A stretch of DNA of 22,371 nucleotides from Fusarium oxysporum f. sp. lycopersici 4287 (Eukaryota > Ascomycota > Sordariomycetes > Hypocreales > Nectriaceae): NCBI RefSeq assembly GCF_000149955.1, contig NC_030991.1:4461501-4483871 (forward strand), in the 5' to 3' direction. Below the pieces are notes generated by a model, which had not been told where the DNA came from, did no database searches, and was given only the letters and a program-made list of their open reading frames with translations. Position 1 is the stretch's first letter. Each line of letters opens with the position of its first letter. This document shows positions 10,156 through 18,832 of this stretch, one piece after another. A program made the translations under genes and the position numbers.

Positions 10156-10580
10156 ACGTAGTTGATAAGCGAGTGTGACAGACAAGCGAGTGTGACAGTA
10201 TACTGTGTAGCTAAAAATAGCTTACCCTATAGCATTTTAGTACTTAAATAAAATAGTTAAAAATCTAATAAAATTATTCTTAAAATAGTATAGCTAACTA
10301 TATTAAAAAGTATTTTTGTTAAATTTTTAGCTATTTTATTTTATATAAAAAAGCTTAATTATACAGTGTAAATAAAGTTTTTATATACTAGCTATATAGG
10401 ATTTTTTTAAAAATCTAAAAAAATTAATATAGCTTATTTTAAAACTTATATATAGGCTATTAAAATTATAGCTATTTTAGGCTTAAATTAGGTATTTTAT
10501 AAGCTTTTAAAAACTAGATTTTAAGGTGTATAAAGTAGTGTCACACTCACTTGTCTGTCACACTCGCTTATCAACTACGT
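10156..10580. mobile_element. MITE-like inverted-repeat element, 425 bp, TA target duplication
   Basis: Terminal inverted repeats at 10156-10197 and 10539-10580 match over 41 of 42 bases, starting ACGTAGTTGATAAGCGAGTG. They are flanked on both sides by TA (10154-10155 and 10581-10582), the target duplication of the Tc1/mariner/pogo superfamily. Each repeat contains two direct copies of AAGCGAGTGTGACAG, probably transposase-binding sites. The interior (10200-10535) is very AT-rich, almost free of C and G, with no ORF. This is the structure of a non-autonomous element (MITE). No transposase in this window has matching ends. It sits immediately left of the LINE, so one may have inserted next to the other. 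Confidence 0.85.
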
Positions 10581-10782
10581 TACACCAAGTACTGTATGTT
10601 ACGTCATTACTATGTACACCCTGTAAGCATGGTGCGTGCGCTAGAAACTGAAGAGAGTGTGCGGATGGACAACCGATTTCGATCTTTACTGTACTATGCC
10701 GGACTGCATTTTTAACTACACGCGAAGGGATCAGAAGAATCATCGTTGTTTGGGAGAAAATTCGTGGTGGAGACTGCCCGTC

Positions 10783-12117
10783 ATGGCGGACCCAATAGGG
10801 GCCGAGATCGTAGTGGAGCAGGATGATGCCCCCTTTTCGACGCCAAAGAGACCGAGTCGAATGGTGAGGCCAACGAGCAAAGTCCGAGACACCGCGCGAC
10901 AATTGGAAGACACTGCCAAAGAAACGCGAAAAACTACCCGGCAGACGACGCGAAATGTACCGGCCGAAGAACAGATCGACCGACCGACCGAAACCCGAAA
11001 GAGTAGCGGCAGTGGCAGCGGCAGCGGCAGCGGAAGTAGCGATGGAAGGGCAATGCTGCAGAAGGCGCTGGATCTCCTGGCAGAGTCGCGCAGGGAGACC
11101 AAGAGGCTGCAGGAAGCGCTGAAGGAACAGATGGAGATGACCAGGGAACTTAGGGAAGCTGTTGCAAAGCAGGAAGAGACAGTGCACGAAATGGGCAAGC
11201 AGATGGCGGAGATCAAGGAACAGATGACCGAGGAACTGCAGCGAGCCCGCGAGCAGCTCGAAACTATCGCTGCGAATGCAATGGACGGACCCCAACGATC
11301 ATATGCTGACGTCACACGACTGACACCGTTCTTACCCCACAACGATTCGAGGACCTTAGCCGCTCCGCCGAACCCCACAGACGTGCTTTACTGCACGATT
11401 GACGTTTCAAGACTAGAAGAAGATGAGGCTAGGCTCTCAGCCGGGACGATCCGAGCGACAGTGGAGAACGAAGTCCGCTCCGAACTGGATAATCCCACGT
11501 GGCGATGCCGAGCGGTGACTAAGGACCCAAAGAATCCCCACCGCGTCAGGATCACCTGCAGGGACGAGAGCGAGCATGAGACTGTGAAACGCGCAGCGGA
11601 AACAAAACTGGCCACAGGAGCCCGTATCCTACGAGACGACCTGTACCCTATCAGAGTGGATAATGTCAGCCGTATTGCGGTGCTGAACGAGAGGAACGAA
11701 GTCCGAACTGAGATCACCGAGATGCTCGGCCGAGAAAATGACACCGATGTCGCAAAGGTAGCATGGCTCAGCAAGAGAGACGTCCCCAAGGCGTACGGCT
11801 CGATGGTTGTATACCTTAAAAAACGTTCAGAAGCTAGGCGATTTATTAACGAAGGATTCTTTGTGGCTGGAGGAGAATCCGGTACTACAAAGGCGTTTGA
11901 ACGTCGTGACCGCCCCAAGCAATGTTACAATTGCCAACAGATCACGAGCCATAAGGCCTACCAATGCGACAGACCACAAGTCTGTGGCAGATGCGCGCAA
12001 GAAGGCCATCACCACAGTGCATGCACAGAAACGCTTCCGAAATGTATCCCATGCGGCGGCCCCCACGAGTCATACAGCAGAAACTGTCGGAAGCTCTATC
12101 CATCGCAGCATGAATAG
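10783..12117 (+). CDS. LINE ORF1 (gag-like, zinc-knuckle RNA-binding protein)
   Basis: 444 residues from the ATG at 10783 (G at -3 and +4) to TAG at 12115-12117. An in-frame upstream extension to 10657 lacks an ATG and is less likely. The N-terminal 75 residues are basic and polar (KETRKTTRQTTRN), followed by a Ser-Gly linker encoded by an AGCGGC-type simple repeat near 11005-11040. A coiled coil covers about residues 90-165 (LQEALKEQMEMTRELREAV). Three zinc knuckles, spanning 11923-12087, have spacings CX2CX5HX4C, CX2CX4HX4C and CX2CX3HX6C. ORF1 proteins of this class coat the element RNA and help target-primed reverse transcription. It shares an 8-nt overlap, ATGAATAG, with ORF2. Confidence 0.88.
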   Translation: MADPIGAEIVVEQDDAPFSTPKRPSRMVRPTSKVRDTARQLEDTAKETRKTTRQTTRNVPAEEQIDRPTETRKSSGSGSGSGSGSSDGRAMLQKALDLLAESRRETKRLQEALKEQMEMTRELREAVAKQEETVHEMGKQMAEIKEQMTEELQRAREQLETIAANAMDGPQRSYADVTRLTPFLPHNDSRTLAAPPNPTDVLYCTIDVSRLEEDEARLSAGTIRATVENEVRSELDNPTWRCRAVTKDPKNPHRVRITCRDESEHETVKRAAETKLATGARILRDDLYPIRVDNVSRIAVLNERNEVRTEITEMLGRENDTDVAKVAWLSKRDVPKAYGSMVVYLKKRSEARRFINEGFFVAGGESGTTKAFERRDRPKQCYNCQQITSHKAYQCDRPQVCGRCAQEGHHHSACTETLPKCIPCGGPHESYSRNCRKLYPSQHE

Positions 12118-12946
12118 CATATTCCGATTGTTTCAACTGAATGTCAGAAAGCAAGGACCGGTACATGATAGTTTAATGAACGACAAGGACATTAAGGATG
12201 CAACCGTATTAGCCATCCAAGAACCCCAAGCACGGAGGATTCAGGGTAGGCTATTGACAACACCGATGGGGCACCACAAATGGGTCAAGATGGTACCTAC
12301 GACAGAGAGGGAAGGTAGATGGGTGATTCGGAGCATGCTATGGGTAAATAAGGATGTGGAAGCCGAGCAGGTGCCGATAGACTCTCCAGACGTGACGGCA
12401 GCGGTTGTTCGGCTGCCAGATCGTCTGGTCTTCACGGCGTCTGTCTACGTGCCGGGGGGAGACGGCCAAGCTCTACAAGACATATGCGCTAAGCTTCGTA
12501 GAGCTATTCAAGAGGTGAGACGGAGATCGGGGGGAGCGGTGGATGTAGTGGTTGTTGGTGATTTCAATCGCCACGACCAGGTGTGGGGCGGCGACGATGT
12601 AGCAGTGGAGAGACAGGGCGAGGCGGATCCGATCATTGACTTGATGAACGATTTCATGCTTAGGAGCCTCCTTCGCCGGGGCACAAAGACATGGCAAAGC
12701 GGAGACTACGAAACAACCATTGATTTGGTTCTGGCGTCCGAGGAGCTCGCGGACACAAACATCAAATGCGCGATACATGGTACGGAGCACGGGTCGGACC
12801 ATCGCACGATGGAGACGGCGTTCGACATTTCAGTCCCGGCACCGAAACAGGAAGAAAGACTTCTGTTCAAGAATGCACCCTGGAAGGAGATCAACAACAG
12901 GATAGCGAACACACCAAGGGATAGGCCAGTGGGAAGCACGGTGCAG

Positions 12947-12949
12947 TAG
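12947..12949 (+). other. In-frame TAG nonsense codon in LINE ORF2
   Basis: CAG-TAG-AAG lies between the endonuclease domain and the region ahead of the reverse transcriptase. Coding similarity continues in the same frame on both sides. A CAG to TAG change (a C-to-T transition at CpA, also the context favoured by RIP) would explain it. A pair of small compensating indels is an alternative. Confidence 0.7.
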
Positions 12950-13148
12950 AAGAGGAGTCGGTTGATGTCGGCTGTGCTAGAAGCAGTCCGAGCACTGACA
13001 CCCAGAGCCAAACCGTCGCCATACGCAAAGCGGTGGTGGACCCATGACCTCACACAGCTGCGGCATATATACACATACTGGAGAAATCGAGCCCGAGCCA
13101 TAAGGCGTGCGGGGCAGAATGCTAAAGGTCTGGAAAATACGGCAAAGG

Positions 13149-13332
13149 CTGCGGCGAAGCAGTATCACGATGCCATCCGACAACGCAAGAACAATCATTG
13201 GAAGGAGTTTCTGGCGGATAACGATAATATCTGGAAAGCAGCCAAGTACATGAAGTCTGGGGATGACGCAGCTTTTGGGAAAGTACCGCAGCTCGTCAAA
13301 GCAGACGGAACAGCAACAACGAGCCATAAAGA
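13149..13332 (+). repeat. 184-bp sequence duplicated either side of the N gap, left copy
   Basis: Identical to 13433-13616, starting CTGCGGCGAAGCAGTATCAC. The left copy ends exactly where the N run starts, and the right copy begins exactly where it stops, as expected for two contigs that overlap but were not merged. Confidence 0.93.
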
Positions 13333-13432
13333 NNNNNNNNNNNNNNNNNNNNNNNNNNNNNNNNNNNNNNNNNNNNNNNNNNNNNNNNNNNNNNNNNNNN
13401 NNNNNNNNNNNNNNNNNNNNNNNNNNNNNNNN
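13333..13432. other. Scaffold gap of exactly 100 N
   Basis: A round 100-base gap inside LINE ORF2 is the usual placeholder for unknown size. The flanks are identical over 184 bp, so the true sequence probably has no gap and only one copy of the repeat. Confidence 0.95.
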
Positions 13433-13616
13433 CTGCGGCGAAGCAGTATCACGATGCCATCCGACAACGCAAGAACAATCATTGGAAGGAGTTTCTGGCG
13501 GATAACGATAATATCTGGAAAGCAGCCAAGTACATGAAGTCTGGGGATGACGCAGCTTTTGGGAAAGTACCGCAGCTCGTCAAAGCAGACGGAACAGCAA
13601 CAACGAGCCATAAAGA
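13433..13616 (+). repeat. 184-bp sequence duplicated either side of the N gap, right copy
   Basis: Exact duplicate of 13149-13332. Coding sequence continues without interruption after it (GCAAGCCGAAGAACTGC). Confidence 0.93.
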
Positions 13617-16170
13617 GCAAGCCGAAGAACTGCTAGCCAAGTTCTTCCCGCCATTGCCAGACACCATCGAAGACGAAGGACCACGACAACAGAGAGCCCC
13701 AGTAACGATGCCCGACCTGACTTTGGAAGAAGTGGAACGTCAACTGTGGGCGACAAAATCATGGAAGGCACCAGGAGAAGATGGACTACCAGCGATCGTC
13801 TGGAAGCAAGTCTGGCCGTCAGTGAAACACGACGTCCTCGCCATCTTTCAGGCATCACTGGAGGAAGGCGTGATACCAGACCAGTGGAGACATGCTCGAA
13901 TCATCCCACTCAAGAAGCCAGGTAAAGATGATTACACGATTGCGAAAGCGTGGAGACCAATCTCGCTTCTCGCTACGCTGGGTAAGGTGTTAGAGTCGGT
14001 AGTTGCTGAGAGGATCTCCCACGCGGTGGAGACTCACGGACTTCTTCCGACCAACCATTTCGGTGCGCGGAAGCAACGATCAGCGGAGCAAGCCCTCGTA
14101 CTTCTACAAGAGCACATCTTCTCGGCTTGGCGTTCACGCCATGTCGTGAGCCTCGTCAGTTTCGACGTGAAAGGCGCATACAATGGTGTGTGCAAAGAGA
14201 GGTTGCTGCAGCGGATGAAGGCGAGAGGGATCCCCGAGGGTCTCTTGCGCTGGATCGATGCCTTTTGTTCAGAGCGAACTGCAACCATTGTAATTAATGG
14301 CCAAAGTTCCGAAAACCGACCTCTACCACAAGCAGGACTTCCGCAGGGATCGCCCCTATCGCCGATACTGTTTCTATTCTTCAATGCAGATCTAGTGCAA
14401 ACTCAGATCGATAAGAATGGTGGGGCTATTGCATTTGTCGATGACTACACTGCGTGGGTATCGGGACCGACAGCCCAGAGCAACCGGAGAGGAATACAAG
14501 CAATAATTGATAAAGCTCTCGACTGGGAGAGACGCAGCGGCGCGACATTTGAGGCGGAAAAGACGGCGATCATACATTTCACCAGGTACACAGGCAGAGT
14601 AGACTCAGAACCATTTGCTATTAAGGGTGAGAGAGTCTTTCCGAAGGATCAGGTCAAGATCCTGGGGGTCATCATGGACTCACGGCTTCACTACAAGCAA
14701 CACATCGCAAGGGCAGCAACTAAGGGTTTAGGAGCTGCGTTGGAACTGAAACGGCTGAAGGGAATAGCTCCCTCAACAACGAGGCAGCTTTTTACAGCCA
14801 TGGTAGCGCCTGTGGTGGACTACGCCTCCAACGTCTGGATGCATGCGTGCAAAACAGCATCGGCGTATACGATCCATCGAGTACAAAGAATAGGAGCACA
14901 GACGATTATAGGGTCCTTCACAAGCGTGGCGACAGGAGTAGCTGAGGCTGAAGCCCACATAGCGACCATCCACGAACGATTCTGGAGACGAGCAAGCAAG
15001 CTGTGGGTAGACATACACACGCTGCCGCGGACCAACCCGGTCCGGAATCTCTTACGAGGAATCAAAGCCTTCAGACGCTTCATATCTCCACTCAGGCGCA
15101 TCGCGGATGTATGCAGAGAGTTACCGAAGGATACCATGGAAGTCATTCAGCCATTCGGCCTCGCGTCATGGGAGGCACGCCTACAAGTCATACTGAACAG
15201 TCAAGGAGAGGAAGAAGAGGACAAGATCAAAGGGCTAGCCAAAGCAGGATGGGCGGTCAGAATAGCGACAAGCAGCTCCGCGAGGAATGATCTGGTCGGC
15301 ATGGGAGGGGCCGTTAGAATCCCCATATCCGTGGCAAGAGCCGGTAAGATTAACGAAACCTTTTCGGTCACCCTGGGTACGAGAGAAGAACACAATCCCT
15401 ACACAGCCGAACTGGCAGCTATCGCTCATGGTCTCAACTACCTGCCGGAGATGAAGTATCGAGTCATTGTGATCGTGACAAGTAATAAATCGGCTGCACA
15501 AGCTATAGGTAACCCTCGCCAGCAGTCAGGTCAAGGGCATATACGGGAGATATATGATGCTATAGAGAAGCTTCGAGGAGATGGGAACAGAGTCAAACTC
15601 ATCTGGCTACCACGTGACAGCGAGCTCAAAATCCAGAAGACAGCCAAGATGTCAGCCCGTTATGCAACGGAGCCGTACATGACGCCACAGAGAGGATTCG
15701 CCAAAGCGAAGACCACAATTCTTAATCGAACTAGGGCAGATCTACAAATGGAGAGGAAGCTACCAGATGGAGTTGGGAGGCATTCTAGAAAGGTTGACTC
15801 AGCTCTGCCTGGTAAGCATACCCGCCTGCTGTACGATCAATTATCATGGAAAGAGGCCAGTGTACTGGCGCAGCTCAGAACCGGAATGGCGCGACTGAAC
15901 GGTTATCTATACCAGATCAGGGCAGCACCGACGGATGAATGTCCGTGCGGGCGGGCAAAGGAAACGGTAGAGCATTTTCTCTTCCGCTGCGTGAAATGGA
16001 CGACACAACGCAACGAGATGCTACAATGTACGGAGGAAAAGCGCGGTAATCTTTCATTTCACCTAGGAGGCAAGGCAGTATCAGATGGACAGAAGTGGAC
16101 ACCAGATATGGACGCGGTGCGGGCCACAATCAGGTTCGCGATCGCTACAGGTCGCTTGGAACAGAGATGA

Positions 16171-16921
16171 CAGGAACACCACTAACTTACCAACATTTTA
16201 TCAACACTAACCGATAACCCCCGAAGCCCTCAACTAGCCAACAGCAGGCATCGCTTCAGCCGCCGAATATAGGAAACTGAACACTTGGAGGAATTGGGCT
16301 TCAAGTCGGCTTGCTACTACTAACATCCAGGAGGGCCAAGGAGAAGAGCGATAACTAGACTGGAAAGAACAAGGCGATATTCTCATGGGCTTGGCGAGAG
16401 CAAGGCAATGATGAGAGAGATGTATGTAATCTTAGCTTCAGAGCCCTTTTGGCGTTGGCCTACCGGGCGTAATAGACTTGTATTGTATTGTATTAAAACA
16501 TTCATTTAATAACTCATTTATATTTTCCTCGACTTATAGTTGGTTATTTTCAAATAAAAGTTGTGAAAATTAATACGTAACAGTATTTTCGTTCTAGCCT
16601 AGGTAAAAATAAACAACTGCCAACCAACATTTAGCAATATAGCTATAGGTAGTAGAGTAAATTGTCGTACTACTGCCAGTGCTGAAGCCTAGGTATTTAC
16701 TACAAGCGGAAAATTTTGAGACTTGACACACAAAACCATCTAGCGGTTAGAGGTCTGTGGGTGAGTTTGAATATTAGTTGAGGTTAAATACCAATGGCTA
16801 GGTCAATAGAAGAAAAGGGAAAAGGGAAAAGAAAAGTTCAACTTTTAATATCTACACCCGTTGTTGGCGCCGCTTCTGTAACAACTCAACCTACAGAACA
16901 CCACCCGGTTACAGTGAGCGA
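16171..16921. other. LINE 3' UTR and AT-rich flank, only a tiny ORF
   Basis: 16171-16500 is the LINE 3' UTR, ending in three TTGTA units. 16500-16793 is AT-rich with no signal recognised. An ATG at 16794 opens a 48-codon frame ending at TAG 16938-16940 (basic start MARSIEEKGKGKRKVQLLI, then Thr/Val-rich). It overlaps the end of the minus-strand fragment and is not recognised; it could be the start of a gene cut off by later insertions, or chance. Confidence 0.5.
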
Positions 16922-17254
16922 TCATAAATCGAGGCAATAGGACAACCTTTGGCTCCTGCTAACACTAGTAAAAAAGGACCGTCCTGAAGGCGGTATGTGA
17001 ATAATCTTTAGCGACTTGCCGTGACCCACGAAGGCTTGGAAACTTGGCGGAAATTTAAACACGCTGACCAGTGTACTGATATTTCTAGCCACATCACTGA
17101 AAGAGCCACAGTCGCCCCTCATATGCAGGGCTTGAAGTTTAACTGGGTAGTGTAGATGTCTGACTTGGTCCGAGGATACGTTACGAAAATGGACAGGTAA
17201 ACTCAAGAACGTCAAAGAAGGACAAGAGTTGATAATAATCGCCATATCTTGTAT
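16922..17254 (-). pseudogene. C-terminal fragment of a leucine-rich (F-box-like) gene, interrupted by hAT
   Basis: Reading leftward from the hAT terminus at 17255, an open frame of about 110 residues ends at TGA near 16922. It has a leucine-rich look (IIINSCPSLTFLSLPVHF, then HLHYPVKLQALHMRG, then ISTLVSVFKFPPSF and SLKIIHIPPSG), as in the C-terminal leucine-rich parts of fungal F-box-type proteins. There is no start in host sequence; the ATG of the longer open frame lies within the transposon. The upstream part was presumably displaced when the hAT inserted at 17255. The family call is tentative, since the pattern is generic. Confidence 0.35.
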
Positions 17255-18691
17255 CAGGGTCCAAATCCATACCACGAAATCCACATATGGATCCATAATG
17301 TGGATCCATATCCATTCCATTCCATTCCACGTAGGCTTCAGCTTTTCCACATCCACGCCACGGAACCCCTTCCACATGTTCCACATGTGGAAATTGTGGA
17401 AAGGAATGGAAATTTAGGTGGGGTTTGAAAATACCTGGATTTCCTTGTGAAATAGCGCATACCCTAAGTACTTTCCATAGCCAATAACAACGCAATAGCA
17501 ACAATTTTCCACTCCGTTTTACCCGTACACAAAGTTCAAACAAGTCTATTCTAGGAGGGTTTACTATTACTCACGCCCTGACTACTCCAAACCGAAATGG
17601 CCACCCTTCATCCTACCAAGTCAACCACACCCGTTCCAGAACGTACAGAAGAAGACAATCAACGACTCTTTCAGCTCTACAAAGGCTGGACCTTGACGGA
17701 GAGAGACGGCCAAGTGCGTCAATGGGTATATCAGTTCGGCTACGATATCCAGCATGCCGATAAGGGGGAACGCCGATGGGTGTGTTGCCTTTGCATCAAG
17801 CAAAAGCGGCCGAGGCCAAAGAGTTACGCCATCAAAGGGTTGCAGAACGCTGAGGGTCACCTGTACACGGACCACAATGGCATCATGGATCCGACAGGCA
17901 AGAGGCAAAAGCCTACAAAGGCATCCGAGAAAGCACATCAGTCCATTGCAACAATCCTACAGTTGAACCCGAAGGAGCCGAAGGAACAAGATTTGATCAA
18001 TACCTTGATCAAACGTTTCGACAAAACTGTATTCCAGCAGAAACTTGTCAACTGGATTGTCAACTCTAACCAATCCTTCTCGATCGTCAACGATCAAGAT
18101 CTTCGAGACATCTTCAACTACCTCAATCCATCTGTCGAGATCACAAAAGCTAACATTACTGACGTGACCGTGCGTGCCATCGCAGAACGAGAATTTACCA
18201 ACAACATGGAAAGAGTGAAAGATGCTTTGCGAAAGAGTCCGGGACAGATCCATATCCAGTACGATGGCTGGAAGTCTGGTAACCGACACGCCTTATACGG
18301 CATCACATGTGTGTTTCGGGATTCAAATAATCGGCCACAGAAGTGTGTCCTCGGACTGCCTGAGCTTACAGAGCGGCACACAGGCGAGAATATCGCCGGG
18401 CAGATTATCGAGATCATTCGGGAGTACGAGATCAGCGATAAACTCGGGTATTTCACATTGGATAATGCCGGTAACAATAAAACCTCGATGGGGGAGCTTG
18501 GATTAGAGTTTGGCTTCGACTGGGAGAAGCGATGGGTTCGCTGCGTTGGCCACGTTGTCAACATAGTAGTGAAACAGATGCTGTATGGCAAGAACCCGGA
18601 TGCTTTCGAGAAAGAGGTCTTCGAAGGACTTCACACGGCAGCGAAGGAGCATGAAGTCTGGAGGAGGCGAGGCTCTGTCAAGGGTGTGCAC
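17255..18691 (+). mobile_element. hAT element, copy A, 3' part missing
   Basis: Starts with CAGGGTCCAAATCCATACC, a hAT-type terminus, shared exactly with copy B at 21694; the flanking sequences differ (TCTTGTAT before copy A, GAGACAGC before copy B), which fixes the boundary. The subterminal region (17275-17410) is packed with TCCAC/TCCAT motifs and two palindromes (TATGGATCCATA and TTCCACATGTGGAA), probable transposase-binding sites. Similarity to hAT transposases ends at about 18691, followed by sequence with many TTGA/TCAA motifs leading into the convergent second hAT. No matching right terminus was found. Confidence 0.8.
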
Positions 18692-18790
18692 CACTCAATT
18701 CAATCAACTGAATGGCTCGGTGGCGGTGAGTTGACCTGGTCAACCACTCTCTCTAGTGGCGTTGATCAATTATCCGTCAAATTGAGTTGA
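17597..18790 (+). pseudogene. hAT transposase copy A, C-terminally truncated
   Basis: The ORF starts at ATG 17597 and is open for 397 codons, but only about 364 residues are transposase. A BED-like zinc finger appears as WVCCLC...HLYTDH (Cys63, Cys66, His88, His93). The first catalytic Asp lies in IQYDGWKSGNRHALYGI (Asp223), the second in YFTLDNAGNN (Asp289), followed by the RCVGHVVNIVVKQ motif. Similarity ends after EVWRRRGSVKGVHH; the last 33 residues are unrelated sequence before a chance TGA at 18788-18790. The insertion domain, the last acidic residue and the hAT dimerisation region are absent, so it cannot be an active transposase, although it could still bind DNA. It is clearly related to the transposase at 18833-21349. 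Confidence 0.88.
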
Positions 18791-18832
18791 ATGGACACTG
18801 GTTGAAGTCGTTGATCTCCAAGCCGAGCTAGT
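18692..18832. repeat. Junction with dense TTGA/TCAA motifs
   Basis: About ten GTTGA/TCAAC/TTGAA motifs in both orientations occur in 140 bp (for example GTTGACCTGGTCAAC, a 7-bp arm palindrome around a central T, and AATTGAGTTGAATGG). Such clusters typify subterminal regions of hAT elements, so this is probably the 3' end of the convergent element at 18833-21349. A terminus starting with CAG was not found. Confidence 0.5.

Larger units (their letters stand above)
12110..16170 (+). pseudogene. LINE ORF2 (endonuclease, reverse transcriptase, RNase H-like), in-frame TAG
   Basis: Starts at the ATG at 12110, overlapping ORF1 by 8 nt, and ends at TGA 16168-16170. An APE-type endonuclease domain lies at 12110-12860 (QLNVRKQ, AIQEP, GDFNRHD, SDHRTM). 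An in-frame TAG at 12947-12949 interrupts it. The frame then continues unchanged into the RT-upstream region ([20 protein letters not shown]), the 100-N gap, the reverse transcriptase (about 13870-14700; [26 protein letters not shown] at 14434-14445), an RNase H-like domain (about 15240-15660; [13 protein letters not shown]) and a C-terminal zinc finger ([17 protein letters not shown], from 15940). Collapsing the 184-bp duplicate and the N run keeps the frame and gives 1259 codons including the stop, the expected size. Residues normally forming the first RNase H acidic site read TSSSARN, so that domain may be inactive. Confidence 0.85.
10657..16500 (+). mobile_element. Tad1-like LINE retrotransposon
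   Basis: ORF1 and ORF2 overlap in the order expected for a Tad1-clade non-LTR element, followed by a roughly 330-bp 3' UTR that ends in three tandem TTGTA units and a short A run (TTAAAACA) at about 16480-16500. The 5' limit is not sharp: it lies between the MITE end at 10582 and ORF1 at 10783. I saw no target-site duplication. Apart from one in-frame TAG in ORF2 and an assembly gap, coding capacity is intact, so insertion is probably recent. Length without the assembly duplication is about 5.5 kb. Confidence 0.85.

Noticed and set aside
10200..10535. RIP as the proven cause of the AT-rich core
   Set aside because: Without an unmutated copy for comparison, the direction and dinucleotide context of change cannot be shown.
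10558..11378. Minus-strand ORFs of 245 and 212 codons over LINE ORF1
   Set aside because: They are antisense to a well-supported ORF1 with zinc knuckles and coiled coil, and have no family features of their own.
12941..12955. Programmed stop-codon readthrough in ORF2
   Set aside because: The bases after the TAG (AAG AGG) do not match known readthrough contexts; simple mutation is enough.
13149..13616. True tandem duplication within LINE ORF2
   Set aside because: The identity is exact, the copies end precisely at a round 100-N gap, and collapsing them restores the frame; an assembly artefact explains all three.
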